Below, in pieces: positions 46,085 to 55,775 of a stretch of DNA of 64,000 bases (within the stretch, counting starts at the first letter, position 1; every line of letters starts with the position of its first letter). A program made the translations under genes and the position numbers. Source of the DNA: Oxynema aestuarii AP17 (GTDB lineage: Bacteria; Cyanobacteriota; Cyanobacteriia; Cyanobacteriales; Laspinemataceae); contig NZ_CP051167.1 in the NCBI RefSeq assembly GCF_012295525.1, positions 1,922,001 to 1,986,000 on the forward strand. Reading direction: 5' to 3'. Under the pieces are notes generated by a model. That model searched no databases. It was given only the letters and a program-made list of their open reading frames with translations, and was not told the origin of the DNA.

Positions 46085-47134
46085 TTGCTAGCAGCAGTTC
46101 TCTACGGAAAAGAAGATTTCCGCCTGGAAACGGTAGACGACCCCACGCCGGACGCGGGGGAAATCGTGATGCGGGTGGCGGTGGCGACCACTTGCGGGAC
46201 GGATTTAAAGGTGTGGCGCCGGGGAGGTCACGCCAAGATGTTGCGACCGCCAACCCTGTTCGGACACGAGGCGGCGGGGGAAATTGTTGCTGTCGGTTCT
46301 GGGATCGGTGGATGGCAGGTGGGCGATCGCGTGGTGGCGAACAATTCGGCCCCTTGTCTCGACTGTTTTTTCTGCGATCGCCAGGAATATTCATTGTGCG
46401 AAAACCTGACCTGGAATAATGGGACTTTTGCCGAATACGTCAAAATTCCGGCGGCGATCGTGCGCCAAAATTTACTCAAAGTTCCCGGCGAGTTGCCGGA
46501 CGAATTGGCTTCCCTGACCGAACCCCTCGCCTGCGTCCTGCACGGAATTGCCCGATCGCCTGTCAAATCCCGCGATCGCGTGGTGGTTTTGGGGGATGGG
46601 GCGATCGGTTTGATGTTCGTCGGCGTACTGGCGACGATGTGCGAGAGCGTTTTGCTGTTTGGCGGTCACGACCGCCGCTTGGAAATCGGCAAAGAATTGG
46701 GGGCATCTCGCACATTCAACTACCACCATCTCAACGAACCGATCGACGAAGTGGCGCGATCGCTGACCCAAAAACGAGGGGCGGATCTCACCTTTGAAGC
46801 CACGGGAATCCCCCAAGTCTGGGAAACGGCGATCGATTGTACCCGTCCTGGGGGAACCGTGAATCTGTTTGGAGGATGTCCCCGCGACACGACCGTTAAC
46901 GTCGATACCGAACGCCTCCACTACAGCGAACTGACCCTTAAAGGGGTGTTTCACAATACCCCGCAATATGTGCGAGAAGCGTTGGCGTTATTAGGAAGTC
47001 GTAAAATTCCTTTTGAATTACTCGTCAGCGATCGCCGTCCCCTGTCGGAGTTGCAAACAGTTTTTCAACAAATGCGCGATCGTGAAGTGTTGAAAGTGGC
47101 GATCGATCCGTCACTTTCCGCGACCCCTCAATAA
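46085..47134 (+). CDS. Zinc-dependent medium-chain alcohol dehydrogenase
   Basis: 349 residues with a TTG start, preceded by GAGGA about 11 nt upstream. Catalytic zinc ligands C38 (TTCGTD) and H60-E61 (FGHEAAG) are present. The structural zinc site has four Cys (CLDCFFCDRQEYSLC). The NAD(P)-binding Rossmann motif is VVLGDGAIGLMFVG. The family includes sorbitol, threonine and aryl-alcohol dehydrogenases; the substrate cannot be fixed. It is divergent from the Zorya-like operon. Confidence 0.9.
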   Translation: MLAAVLYGKEDFRLETVDDPTPDAGEIVMRVAVATTCGTDLKVWRRGGHAKMLRPPTLFGHEAAGEIVAVGSGIGGWQVGDRVVANNSAPCLDCFFCDRQEYSLCENLTWNNGTFAEYVKIPAAIVRQNLLKVPGELPDELASLTEPLACVLHGIARSPVKSRDRVVVLGDGAIGLMFVGVLATMCESVLLFGGHDRRLEIGKELGASRTFNYHHLNEPIDEVARSLTQKRGADLTFEATGIPQVWETAIDCTRPGGTVNLFGGCPRDTTVNVDTERLHYSELTLKGVFHNTPQYVREALALLGSRKIPFELLVSDRRPLSELQTVFQQMRDREVLKVAIDPSLSATPQ

Positions 47135-47322
47135 AGGAGATCCGGATCGAGGCGATCGCCTAGCGATAACAATAAACAAATTTTCTCGACTTTTCAACCC
47201 CCCTTGACCTTTGAGCGATCGTTTGACAGATTAATTCTACTCTCAAAACCAGAAAAGTACCTCAATATTCGTCGCGATCGCGCTTCTCGACGACCACCTG
47301 CCACCATTCAATACTATCTAAA

Positions 47323-48606
47323 ATGAAAACTGAAGACGTTACGTCAACAAAGAGTCCCTGGACCTTCATCCCAACTCTCTATTTTGCCGAAGGGGTTCCC
47401 TACATTATTATCAACACCGTTTCGGTCATTATTTATAAAAATATGGGCATTTCTAATGCTCTAATTGCCTTTTGGACGAGCCTGCTTTATCTTCCTTGGG
47501 TGATTAAAATGTTTTGGGGACCGTTAGTCGATATTTACTCGACTAAACGCAATTGGATTTTATATACCCAAATTGGCTTAATGGTCTGTTTTGCGATCGC
47601 CGCCTGGTCGTTACAACTCCCAATATTCTTTTTCCTCTCTTTAGGCATTTTCACGGTCGGGGCTTTTATTTCTGCCAGTCATGATATCGCCGCCGATGGT
47701 TTTTACATGCTGGCCTTGACCCCCGAACAGCAAGCCCAATTTGTCGGAATTCGCTCGGTTTTTTACCGAATGGCCGTCATTTTTGGTTCCGGTTTTCTCG
47801 TTTATTTTGCCGGACAACTCGAACAAACTTTAGGCAATATTCCCCTCAGTTGGACGATCGCCCTCGCCGTAGCCGCTTCTATTTTTGCCGGACTCAGTTT
47901 TTACCATCACTTAATTCTACCTTTTCCCGATAGCGATGCCCCGTCGGAGGTCGAAGAAGTTCGTCACGAAATTCCTTTTGTGAAAATTGCCCGTTCTTAC
48001 TTTCTCAAACCTGGTATTGCTTTTATTTTAGCTTATATATTACTCTACCGCTTTGGAGAAGCCATGCTCGTTAAATTGGCGTCGCCTTTTCTGCTAGATG
48101 AAATGGCGAAAGGTGGACTCGGCTTAACCACTTCCGACGTCGGCTTAGTTTATGGAACCTTTGGGGTGCTTTCCCTCATTGTGGGCGGAATTTTAGGTGG
48201 CTTGATTATCGCTAAATACGGCTTAAAAAAATGTATTTTTCCCATGGCTTTAGCCTTAAACGTTCCTAATTTGCTGTACGTTTATATGGCCTACACTCAA
48301 CCGTCAATCAAATGGGTATACCCCCTCGTTTCTATCGAACAATTCGGTTACGGTCTTGGCTTTACGGCTTTCATGGTTTATTTAATGCAAATTTCTCAAG
48401 GGGAATATAAAACGTCTCATTATGCTATTTCTACAGGGATTATGGCTTTGGGAATGATGCTACCCGGGGCAGTAAGCGGTTATTTGCAACAAAGTCTCAA
48501 TTATCCGATGTTTTTCTTGACCGTCTGTTTGTTGACGATTCCCGGTATGGTGACGATCTTTTTCTTGCCCTTGGACGCGGAACAAAAGTCCGCTAATACC
48601 GACTAA
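47323..48606 (+). CDS. AmpG-like MFS transporter
   Basis: 427 residues with about 12 transmembrane segments. It starts near TLYFAEGVPYIIINTVSVII and has a conserved helix 4 region (SASHDIAADGFYMLALTPEQ) and loop FRSVFYRMAVIFGSG-like patterning seen in the PAT/AmpG family. AmpG imports muropeptides during peptidoglycan recycling, but this branch could carry acetyl-CoA or sugar substrates. No neighbouring recycling enzyme was found, so the substrate is open. Confidence 0.82.
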   Translation: MKTEDVTSTKSPWTFIPTLYFAEGVPYIIINTVSVIIYKNMGISNALIAFWTSLLYLPWVIKMFWGPLVDIYSTKRNWILYTQIGLMVCFAIAAWSLQLPIFFFLSLGIFTVGAFISASHDIAADGFYMLALTPEQQAQFVGIRSVFYRMAVIFGSGFLVYFAGQLEQTLGNIPLSWTIALAVAASIFAGLSFYHHLILPFPDSDAPSEVEEVRHEIPFVKIARSYFLKPGIAFILAYILLYRFGEAMLVKLASPFLLDEMAKGGLGLTTSDVGLVYGTFGVLSLIVGGILGGLIIAKYGLKKCIFPMALALNVPNLLYVYMAYTQPSIKWVYPLVSIEQFGYGLGFTAFMVYLMQISQGEYKTSHYAISTGIMALGMMLPGAVSGYLQQSLNYPMFFLTVCLLTIPGMVTIFFLPLDAEQKSANTD

Positions 48607-48659
48607 TTAGAAAGACCAGAATTATTTTGAATTCTGATGAGATTGGAGAGTTTGCAAAG

Positions 48660-49346
48660 ATGCACCTGTCGAAATCCCTAACCTGTTTGTCCCTACTGGC
48701 AATTTTGCTGTCTCCCCTGGCGGTTAAAGCATTGGAATTCCCTCCCGCCAGCGATCGCGGCGCCCCCTCTCGGACCGCAGGTGGGGGAACCCGAGGTGAA
48801 GACTGTATCGCCGAAGATGCCAAACCCCTGACCGCTTTAATGCCGACGAATAATGTCGGAACCACGGCGAAGGCCAATCCGACCTTTTTCTTCTACGTTC
48901 CCAAAACCACCGCGACCCAAGCGGAATTCGCGATCGTGGATCGAGAAGGGGCGGATATATATGTGAGTGAGTTTCCGATCGACGGGACGCCGGGAGTGAT
49001 CGCCCTGAAAGTTCCGGAAACTATTAATTTAGGAGAAGGAAACGATCGCATTTGGCATTTCGGTTTAATTTGCAATCCCGACAATCGGGCGTTAGATAAA
49101 TTTGTTCAAGGATTTCTGTACAGAGAAACGATCGAGGAACCGTTGCGTGCTAAGTTAGAAAGATCGCCCGCTTTAGAAAAAGCCGAACTCTATGCGAAAG
49201 CCCGAATCTGGCACGAAACCTTAGAAATTGCTGCCGAATTGCGCGATTCTCATCCGGAACAATGGCAACAATTACTGAGTTCTGTAGGGTTAGAATCGAT
49301 CGCCTCCGAACCCTTGATTTCTTGTTGCGAAATGAATGAATTTTAA
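48660..49346 (+). CDS. DUF928 family secreted protein
   Basis: 228 residues from the ATG at 48660, which starts the signal peptide (SLTCLSLLAILLSPLAVKAL); a TTG at 48627 is in frame. The DUF928 signature includes GAPSRTAGGGTRG, LTALMPTNNVGTT, FFFYVPKTTATQAEF and LERSPALEKAELYAKARIWH, all in order. Cyanobacterial DUF928 proteins are often next to CHASE2 proteins, and here a CHASE2 cyclase follows 136 bases later, which supports a functional link. Molecular role unknown. Confidence 0.9.
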   Translation: MHLSKSLTCLSLLAILLSPLAVKALEFPPASDRGAPSRTAGGGTRGEDCIAEDAKPLTALMPTNNVGTTAKANPTFFFYVPKTTATQAEFAIVDREGADIYVSEFPIDGTPGVIALKVPETINLGEGNDRIWHFGLICNPDNRALDKFVQGFLYRETIEEPLRAKLERSPALEKAELYAKARIWHETLEIAAELRDSHPEQWQQLLSSVGLESIASEPLISCCEMNEF

Positions 49347-49366
49347 ATTTTAGATTTTTTAGATGG

Positions 49367-49481
49367 AAGGGGTGAGTCTCCTAGGGCAAAATACCCGCCC
49401 CACGGACTCCCTCACCCCTTCTGTTTGAAGATGCTGGCACTGATGTTGCCCGCCCCACGGACTCCCTCACCCCTTTTGTTT
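49367..49481. repeat. Two 33-nt direct repeats with an inverted arm
   Basis: CCCGCCCCACGGACTCCCTC and following bases occur at 49394-49426 and 49449-49481, 55 bases apart. AAGGGGTGAG (49367-49376) is the inverse of CTCACCCCTT in both copies (49411-49420, 49466-49475), so either of two alternative hairpins may form. It lies between the DUF928 gene and the CHASE2 cyclase start and could end the first transcript. Confidence 0.65.
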
Positions 49482-49482
49482 C

Positions 49483-51723
49483 ATGCGATCGCAACTCCAA
49501 CAACTACTCTGGGACTCGCGAGGCGTCTGGATTGCGGCCCCCCTGGTCGCCGTTCTCGTCATCGGTTTGCGCTTTGCCGGATTGCTACAATCATGGGAAT
49601 GGGAAGCATTTGATTTATACTTACGCCTCCCGCCTACAGAACGGCCCGATCGCCGGATCGCAATTATTGGAATTGACGAAACGGACTACAAACGAGTGCA
49701 ACAAGGCTACATCGCCGATGCGGTTTACGCGGAAGCGTTGCAAAAGCTCAAAGCCATGCAGCCTCGGGCGATCGGTCTCGATATTTATCGGGACTTGCCT
49801 TACGAACCGGGCCATCAAGCCTTGGTCGATATTTTTGCTTCGACGCCCAATTTGGTGGGGATTCGTAAAGTGGTCGGCGATCGCGACCGCGATGCGGTGG
49901 CGCCCCCGCCGATGTTGGCCGAAAAAGGACAAGTGGGCGCCAACGACCTGATTATCGATGCCGATGGTAAAGTGCGACGCGGATTTATGTATCTCTCCGA
50001 GGCGGAGGGAAACACAGTTTACAGCTTCGCACTTTATTTAGCTTTACTCTATCTCGACGCCGAGGGGATCGGGCCGGAAGTGTTGGAGGATGGCAACTGG
50101 AAACTCGGCCCGACCGAGTTTCGACCTTTAGAAGCAAATGATGGTGGCTACATTCGTACAGACAGTGGCGGGTACCAACAGTTAATCGACTATCGCGGTC
50201 CGGTGGCACATTTCGAGAGCGTTCCCTTGCGCGATCTGCTCGACGATCGCCTCCCCCCGGATTGGGCGCGCGATCGCATCGTCCTCATTGGCGTCGTGAG
50301 CGAAAGTGCGAACGATCTATTCTGGGTTCCTCACAGTGGCGGCTTACTCAGCTTGCCCGAACGGATGGCGGGGGTGGAAATTCACGCCAATCTCACCAGT
50401 CAAATTCTCAGCGCCGCCCTCGACGATCGCCCCCCGATCCGAAGCTGGCCCGAGGCGATCGAATGGCTGTGGATTCTGCTGTGGTGTGCTTTGGGCGCCA
50501 CCTTGACCTGGCAGTTGCGGTATGCTGGCGGCGTGCGATCGGTATCACTTCAACGGGCGGCGGCGGGTCTGTTGGCCGTCGCCCTCTTATTTGGTACGAC
50601 TTATATCGCTTTTATATACAAATGGTGGATTCCTCTGGTGCCGCCCGCCTTGGGCTTTGCCGGATCGGCGATCGCCATTACCGCCTACATCGCCCGGACT
50701 GCCGGGGATATCCGCAAAACCTTCGGACGCTATCTCACCGATGAAGTCGTCGCCAACCTCCTCGAAAGCCCCGAAGGCTTGAAACTCGGCGGCGAACGTC
50801 GGCAAATTACTATTTTTACCTCAGATTTGCGCGGTTTTACCGCCCTGTCCGAACGCTTGCCCCCGGAAGAAGTGGTCAAAATCCTCAACTTTTACCTCGG
50901 CTACATGGCCGATGTCATTACGTGCTACCAAGGCACGATCGACGAATTCATGGGCGACGGGATTTTAGTCTTATTTGGCGCCCCCACCGCCCGTCCCGAC
51001 GATGCCGAACGCGCCGTCGCCTGCGCCGTGGCCATGCAACTCGCCATGCGCCAAGTCAACCTCCAAATGGAACAATGGGACTTACCTGCGTTAGAAATGG
51101 GCATCGGCATCAATACCGGGGATGTGGTCGTCGGCAATATTGGTTCGGAAAAACGCACTAAATACGGCGTGGTCGGGTCTCAAGTTAACCTCACGTATCG
51201 CATCGAATCTTATACGACCGGGGGACAAATTTTAATCTCGGAAACCACTTTAAATCAAGCGGGGGCGATCGTTAAAATTGACAGTCAGCGCGAAGTGATG
51301 CCAAAAGGGGTTAAAGAACCGATTACGATTTACGAAGTCGGCGGAATTTCCGGCAAATACAACCTCTTTTTATCTAAAGAAGAAGAACGATTTTTCCCGC
51401 TTCCGAATGCGATTCCCCTGCAATACATCATCCTCGATGGCAAACATGTCGGCACCACCTTTTTTAAAGGAAAAATTGTAAACCTTTCTAACCAAGGGGC
51501 TGCGATTGCTCGTGCGGATTCTCAACAGCCGATGCCTACGGCCTTAACTAACCTCAAACTCAATCTCATCGACTATCAAGAAAGCGAATTAAGCGAGGAT
51601 ATTTATGGGAAAGTGACCGATAAAACTGATAGTAGCGGCAATTTTTACATTCGCTTTACCGCCAAACCGCCGGAAGTTGCGATCCGCTTGCAAACTCTTT
51701 ACGAATCGATTAAAGGGGGATAG
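49483..51723 (+). CDS. CHASE2 class III cyclase, Cya2-like, guanylyl-type residues
   Basis: 746 residues. A first membrane segment (about 17-33) is followed by an extracytoplasmic CHASE2 domain (about 38-320; RIAIIGIDETDYK, IVLIGVVSESANDLFWVPHS). Three transmembrane helices lie at about 325-405, then the cyclase domain (about 435-615). Metal Asp448 (IFTSDLRGFTAL) and Asp492 (DEFMGDGILVLFG) and catalytic N569 and R573 are present. At the base-selecting positions Glu488 and Gly562 replace the Lys and Thr/Asp of adenylyl cyclases, as I recall for Synechocystis Cya2, a guanylyl cyclase. The end (about 640-746) looks like a PilZ-type domain. Enzyme product is inferred. Confidence 0.88.
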   Translation: MRSQLQQLLWDSRGVWIAAPLVAVLVIGLRFAGLLQSWEWEAFDLYLRLPPTERPDRRIAIIGIDETDYKRVQQGYIADAVYAEALQKLKAMQPRAIGLDIYRDLPYEPGHQALVDIFASTPNLVGIRKVVGDRDRDAVAPPPMLAEKGQVGANDLIIDADGKVRRGFMYLSEAEGNTVYSFALYLALLYLDAEGIGPEVLEDGNWKLGPTEFRPLEANDGGYIRTDSGGYQQLIDYRGPVAHFESVPLRDLLDDRLPPDWARDRIVLIGVVSESANDLFWVPHSGGLLSLPERMAGVEIHANLTSQILSAALDDRPPIRSWPEAIEWLWILLWCALGATLTWQLRYAGGVRSVSLQRAAAGLLAVALLFGTTYIAFIYKWWIPLVPPALGFAGSAIAITAYIARTAGDIRKTFGRYLTDEVVANLLESPEGLKLGGERRQITIFTSDLRGFTALSERLPPEEVVKILNFYLGYMADVITCYQGTIDEFMGDGILVLFGAPTARPDDAERAVACAVAMQLAMRQVNLQMEQWDLPALEMGIGINTGDVVVGNIGSEKRTKYGVVGSQVNLTYRIESYTTGGQILISETTLNQAGAIVKIDSQREVMPKGVKEPITIYEVGGISGKYNLFLSKEEERFFPLPNAIPLQYIILDGKHVGTTFFKGKIVNLSNQGAAIARADSQQPMPTALTNLKLNLIDYQESELSEDIYGKVTDKTDSSGNFYIRFTAKPPEVAIRLQTLYESIKGG

Positions 51724-51845
51724 AAATTTTGTAGGGCGGGTATCCCCGATCGCTTTCCGAGGGGTTAAAGATTATTTTTCTCAGACATTAGGGAATTCTA
51801 AAATTTTCCGATATTTGTTCATTCAATTGTACGGTTGAAAGAGTC

Positions 51846-52655
51846 ATGAAGTTAATCTTTTTAGGATCGGGTTCGGCGTTTACCGTTGGGGCCGATAATT
51901 TTCAATCGAATATGCTCCTCGTCAGCGATCGCGATCGCAAATTATTGCTCGATTGCGGGACGGATATTCGCTTCTCCCTCCATGCTGCCGGATTTTCCCA
52001 TCTCGACATTACCGATATTTATATCAGCCACTTGCATTCCGACCATGCAGGGGGTTTGGAATATATCGGATTTAGCACCAAATTTGACCCGCGATGCCAA
52101 AAACCCAATCTTTATTTAAGTAAAGAAATGGCGGGGGAACTGTGGAATCGGACTCTATCCGGTGGGATGCGATCGATCGAGGGAGAAATTGCCGAAATCG
52201 ATACATTTTTCAAGGTTTGCAAAGTTCCTAAAGCGGGATCTTTTACTTGGGAAGATATCGAATTTCATTTAGTTAAAGTCATTCACGTCAATAATGGCTA
52301 TTTCGTGATGCCCAGTTATGGGTTATTTTTTGAAGTTCGAGGCTGTAAGGTCTTTTTTACGACCGATACCCAACTTTCTCTAGAGGTTTTAAGCGAATAT
52401 TACGATCGCGCCGACCTGATTTTTCAAGATTGCGAAACTTCTCAATTTCCCAGCAAAATTCACGCCCATTACGAACGTCTCGCCGAACTTCCCGATCGCT
52501 GGAAGCAGAAAATGTGGTTGTATCACTATCAACCGGGAACTTTACAAGATGCCCGTTCTGATGGATTCCTCGGTTACGTCAAACGCGGTCAAGTTTTCGA
52601 TTTTGACAATCTGAATTTAGCTGAAACTTCCGCTAATTTAGAAATCCTCCCCTAA
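51846..52655 (+). CDS. MBL-fold metallo-hydrolase (RNase Z-like group)
   Basis: 269 residues. The metal motif is complete: H62-x-H64-x-D66-H67 (SHLHSDHAGG), later H (HVNNGY), D in TTDTQ and C-terminal H (YHYQPG). The start MKLIFLGSGSAF is typical of the RNase Z/phosphodiesterase-like branch. It has no RNase Z exosite seen by me, and a cyclic-nucleotide phosphodiesterase or other phosphodiesterase is possible. It lies between a cyclase and a cyclic-nucleotide-gated channel, 122 and 212 bases from them. Confidence 0.85.
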   Translation: MKLIFLGSGSAFTVGADNFQSNMLLVSDRDRKLLLDCGTDIRFSLHAAGFSHLDITDIYISHLHSDHAGGLEYIGFSTKFDPRCQKPNLYLSKEMAGELWNRTLSGGMRSIEGEIAEIDTFFKVCKVPKAGSFTWEDIEFHLVKVIHVNNGYFVMPSYGLFFEVRGCKVFFTTDTQLSLEVLSEYYDRADLIFQDCETSQFPSKIHAHYERLAELPDRWKQKMWLYHYQPGTLQDARSDGFLGYVKRGQVFDFDNLNLAETSANLEILP

Positions 52656-52867
52656 ACATGACAATCTCCCAAAATTGGCTGAACTGTATGACTCCAAAGC
52701 TGGAGGCGATCGTCCTGTAAACCTTTGTCTGCTTTAGGCTAAAAAAGCAATAGGGCGATCATCAAACCTTTTCTTAAATTTATTTATTTTTATTCAATTT
52801 TTGTTGTACGATTGACAATAATTAACATTCCAATAACGATCGCTCCTTCCTTTAACTCCTCACGTCC

Positions 52868-54334
52868 ATGAAAGCTATTGCCGACACCCTGCTAGAGTTT
52901 CTGAAAAATTTGATCGATCGCGAACTGCTGAGAATTGGTGATATTCCGATCTCGCTGGGTTCAATTTTTCAGTTAATCTTATCGTTTTTGCTGATTATCT
53001 TTATCACCCAATTTCTAAAAAAGTTTCTCAAACATAAACTTTTAGTTCGATTGGGTATCGATGAAGGAAATCGGGAACCGATCGCCATTATTATCAGTTA
53101 CGGAATTGGCACTCTCGGCTTTTTAATCATCTTACAAACGAATGGCTTTAATCTCGCTTCTCTCGCAGTTTTAGCCGGAGGTTTGGGGGTTGGGATCGGT
53201 CTCGGACTGCAAGATCTCACCAAAAACTTTACCAGTGGCTTGACCATTTTACTCGAACGAAAACTGAAAGTCGGTGACTTTATTTCTTTTGGGGGATTGT
53301 CCGGTTACGTCCGCGAAATTTCCCTACGGTCTACGATCATTCGCACCCGCGAAGGGGGGGATGTGGTCGTTCCCAATAGCGAATTAGTAGAAAATCAAAT
53401 TCTCAATTGGAGTTACGATTCTTTCATCGCCCGCATTCACATTGCTATCGGCGTTGCTTACGGTAGCGATCCGGTTTTAGTCACTGAAACCTTACTTAAT
53501 TGTGCTTATATGGAACCTGCGGTTTTACACAATCCTGCCCCGAAAGCAGTGTTTATGGGATTTGGGGATAGTGCCTTAAATTTCGAGTTGTGGGTGTGGG
53601 TCAATCGCATCGATTTAGAGCCGTACATTAGAAGTTCTTTAAACTTTATTATCGAATACAATTTGCGCGCGGTTGATATTAGCATTCCCTTCCCCCAACG
53701 GGATTTATGGCTTCGCAATCCAGAAACGTTAATTCCTGTTTCCCGTCGGTCGAAAGATTTGACGAGCGATCGCCTCGAAATTCCCCAACAAAATCCGCCG
53801 ACGGTCAAACCGCCCAAACCGTTAGCGTTAAAAGATTTACTCCGACAAGTTACTTATTTCCAGAACTTTACCGAACTGGAATTGCGCCAACTGATCGAAA
53901 CCGGATATCGCAAACGCTTGTTAGAATCGCAAATTTTATTCCGAGAAGGGGATCCGGGGGATGCGTTTTATATTATCCTCTCGGGATCGGTGGAAGTTTA
54001 TGTCGAAAAAATCAAGAAACATTTGACCAACCTCGGGTCGGGTAAATTTTTCGGCGAGTTGGCGTTGATGTTAGGGATTCCCCGAACTGCTTCGATTCGT
54101 GCTTTGGAAGATACGATTTTATTTACGATCAACCGCCAAAGTTTTGAAAAAATCTTGCGCGAACACCCCGATTTGTACGAGGCGATCGTTCAGGAGTTTG
54201 GTAAACACCAAGAAGAACTCGCCCAACGACAACAAGAATTACGCGCCCTGGGATTGGTGGATGCGGCGGAGGACGATAAAAACCCGGTGGCGTGGGTTCG
54301 CAAACGGTTAAAGAATTTATTCAGTTTGTCTTGA
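52868..54334 (+). CDS. Cyclic-nucleotide-gated MscS-type channel
   Basis: 488 residues. Three transmembrane helices (about 32-52, 74-90, 96-125) end in the MscS pore helix LAGGLGVGIGLGLQDLTKNF. The MscS beta and C-terminal domains run to about 285 (GDFISFGGLSGYVREISLRS, VVVPNSELVENQILNWS). A linker leads to a cyclic-nucleotide-binding domain (about 330-450) with the phosphate cassette FFGELALMLGIPRTASIRAL, where Glu397 and Arg406 should hold the sugar-phosphate. Thr407 next to the Arg is the residue type favouring cGMP in channels. This is the bCNG architecture. It lies in the same direction as the cyclase at 49483. Confidence 0.92.
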   Translation: MKAIADTLLEFLKNLIDRELLRIGDIPISLGSIFQLILSFLLIIFITQFLKKFLKHKLLVRLGIDEGNREPIAIIISYGIGTLGFLIILQTNGFNLASLAVLAGGLGVGIGLGLQDLTKNFTSGLTILLERKLKVGDFISFGGLSGYVREISLRSTIIRTREGGDVVVPNSELVENQILNWSYDSFIARIHIAIGVAYGSDPVLVTETLLNCAYMEPAVLHNPAPKAVFMGFGDSALNFELWVWVNRIDLEPYIRSSLNFIIEYNLRAVDISIPFPQRDLWLRNPETLIPVSRRSKDLTSDRLEIPQQNPPTVKPPKPLALKDLLRQVTYFQNFTELELRQLIETGYRKRLLESQILFREGDPGDAFYIILSGSVEVYVEKIKKHLTNLGSGKFFGELALMLGIPRTASIRALEDTILFTINRQSFEKILREHPDLYEAIVQEFGKHQEELAQRQQELRALGLVDAAEDDKNPVAWVRKRLKNLFSLS

Positions 54335-54390
54335 GGAGGAGTCGCGATCGCGCCGTATTGCGGTCTCCATCTAAAATCCAAACTCTAAAA

Positions 54391-54462
<72 letters not shown>

Positions 54463-54586
54463 TCGGAATTCCTAAAATAACACGATCGCCGCGACCGAGA
54501 CAAGCCCTTTTGAGGAAAAAGTTTGAGTTGCACCCACTTTGACGGTCATTTGAGTTGTCAAGAGGATTGACACCCCTCAATCGGGC

Positions 54587-54844
54587 TTAATATAATGCAG
54601 CTTCGATGCGATCGAACGGGACGAACAACTCGGTCATCAATAACGCGGGTTTGGTCTGAAAAATCAGGTGACCGCGATGGGTATAGCGATCGATCGCCAC
54701 CCCAAGCGGACGCTGGATCGCTTCGGGATGAACTTCTTTGTAAGTGCGGTACAGATGACGAGCTGCCCGCAGCACCTCGGGTTCGAGCAACTCGGGCGAT
54801 TCGGTAGGGCGATCGGTTGGCGGTTTCTCAGAAACGGAGACCAC
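54587..54844 (-). CDS. Small conserved cyanobacterial protein, unknown
   Basis: 85 residues from a GTG at 54844 with GGGGGAAAG just upstream. The frame is open to 54961, but that part is not protein-like and would overlap the dienelactone hydrolase gene. The string LEPEVLRAARHLYRTYKEVH is helical, then GVAIDRYTHRGHLIFQTKPA. No signal or metal site. No family recognised. Confidence 0.6.
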   Translation of the reverse strand: MVSVSEKPPTDRPTESPELLEPEVLRAARHLYRTYKEVHPEAIQRPLGVAIDRYTHRGHLIFQTKPALLMTELFVPFDRIEAALY

Positions 54845-54938
54845 AAGCTTTCCCCCGGTATTCTTGTAGGCAGATCCCTCGTGGGAGGGATTAGCCGTTA
54901 TTCTAATCGAAGGACTGCGCTTTGAGCAGGGGGGCGAA

Positions 54939-55775
54939 TCAAACCACCCCGTATTGTTCAAACCAAACGAGCAGTTTTTGCCAAGCGTCGCGGGCGACTT
55001 CTTCCCGGTAGGTGGGGCGATAGTCGGCGTGGAACCCGTGGGGGGCGTCGGGATAGACGACGATCTCGGAATCGCTGTTTCCGGCGTCGAGGCGATCGCG
55101 CATTTGCTCCACTGTATCGAGGGGAATCAAATCATCTTGACCGCCGTAAAGCCCCAAAATGGGAACGGTGAGGCTTTCGGCAATATCGACCGGGTGTTGC
55201 GGCGTTAACTCGGTAGACTCCCCTACCAGGCGCCCGTACCACGCGACCCCCGCTTTGACCTGGGGATTGTGAGCCGCATACAGCCACACCACGCGCCCGC
55301 CCCAGCAAAAGCCCGTAATCCCGACTTTGTCGAGATTGCCCTGACTGCTCGTTTCCGCCCAAGTGAGAGTGGCATCTAAATCGGCCATCACTTGCTCGTC
55401 GGGGACTTTGGAAACCACCTTTTCGATAATTTCCTGAATTTCAGTCATTTGAGACACATCGCCCTGTCTGGCGTACATTTCGGGGGCGATCGCCAAATAG
55501 CCGAGTTTGGCAAAACGGCGACAGACATCTTGGATATGTTCGTGAACCCCGAAAATTTCTTGCACGACCAAAACCACGGGAAAATCGCTGCCCGTGTCCG
55601 GCATGGCGCGATAAGCGGGGATTTTACCATCGCTGACCGGAATTTTGACTTCTCCGGCAATCAAGCCCTCACGATCGGTGAAAATCGTCTGGGAAGAAAT
55701 CGGACGGGCGCACAAGGCAAATCCTGCCGCCAACGTGGACATGACGATAAAATTTCGACGGGTAAAACGGGTCAT
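54939..55775 (-). CDS. Dienelactone-hydrolase family alpha/beta hydrolase, Tat-exported
   Basis: 278 residues. The N-terminus [20 protein letters not shown] has a twin-Arg motif before a hydrophobic stretch, so export by Tat is likely. The catalytic triad is Cys in GFCWGGRVV, Asp in YGGQDDLIP and His in [10 protein letters not shown], the DLH set with Cys as nucleophile. [20 protein letters not shown] is the family signature. The substrate is not known; carboxymethylenebutenolidase activity is the family name, not proof. Confidence 0.92.
   Translation of the reverse strand: MTRFTRRNFIVMSTLAAGFALCARPISSQTIFTDREGLIAGEVKIPVSDGKIPAYRAMPDTGSDFPVVLVVQEIFGVHEHIQDVCRRFAKLGYLAIAPEMYARQGDVSQMTEIQEIIEKVVSKVPDEQVMADLDATLTWAETSSQGNLDKVGITGFCWGGRVVWLYAAHNPQVKAGVAWYGRLVGESTELTPQHPVDIAESLTVPILGLYGGQDDLIPLDTVEQMRDRLDAGNSDSEIVVYPDAPHGFHADYRPTYREEVARDAWQKLLVWFEQYGVV

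Noticed and set aside
49394-49481. Two 33-nt repeats as a mini CRISPR
   Set aside because: Only two copies, one short spacer, and no cas genes nearby.
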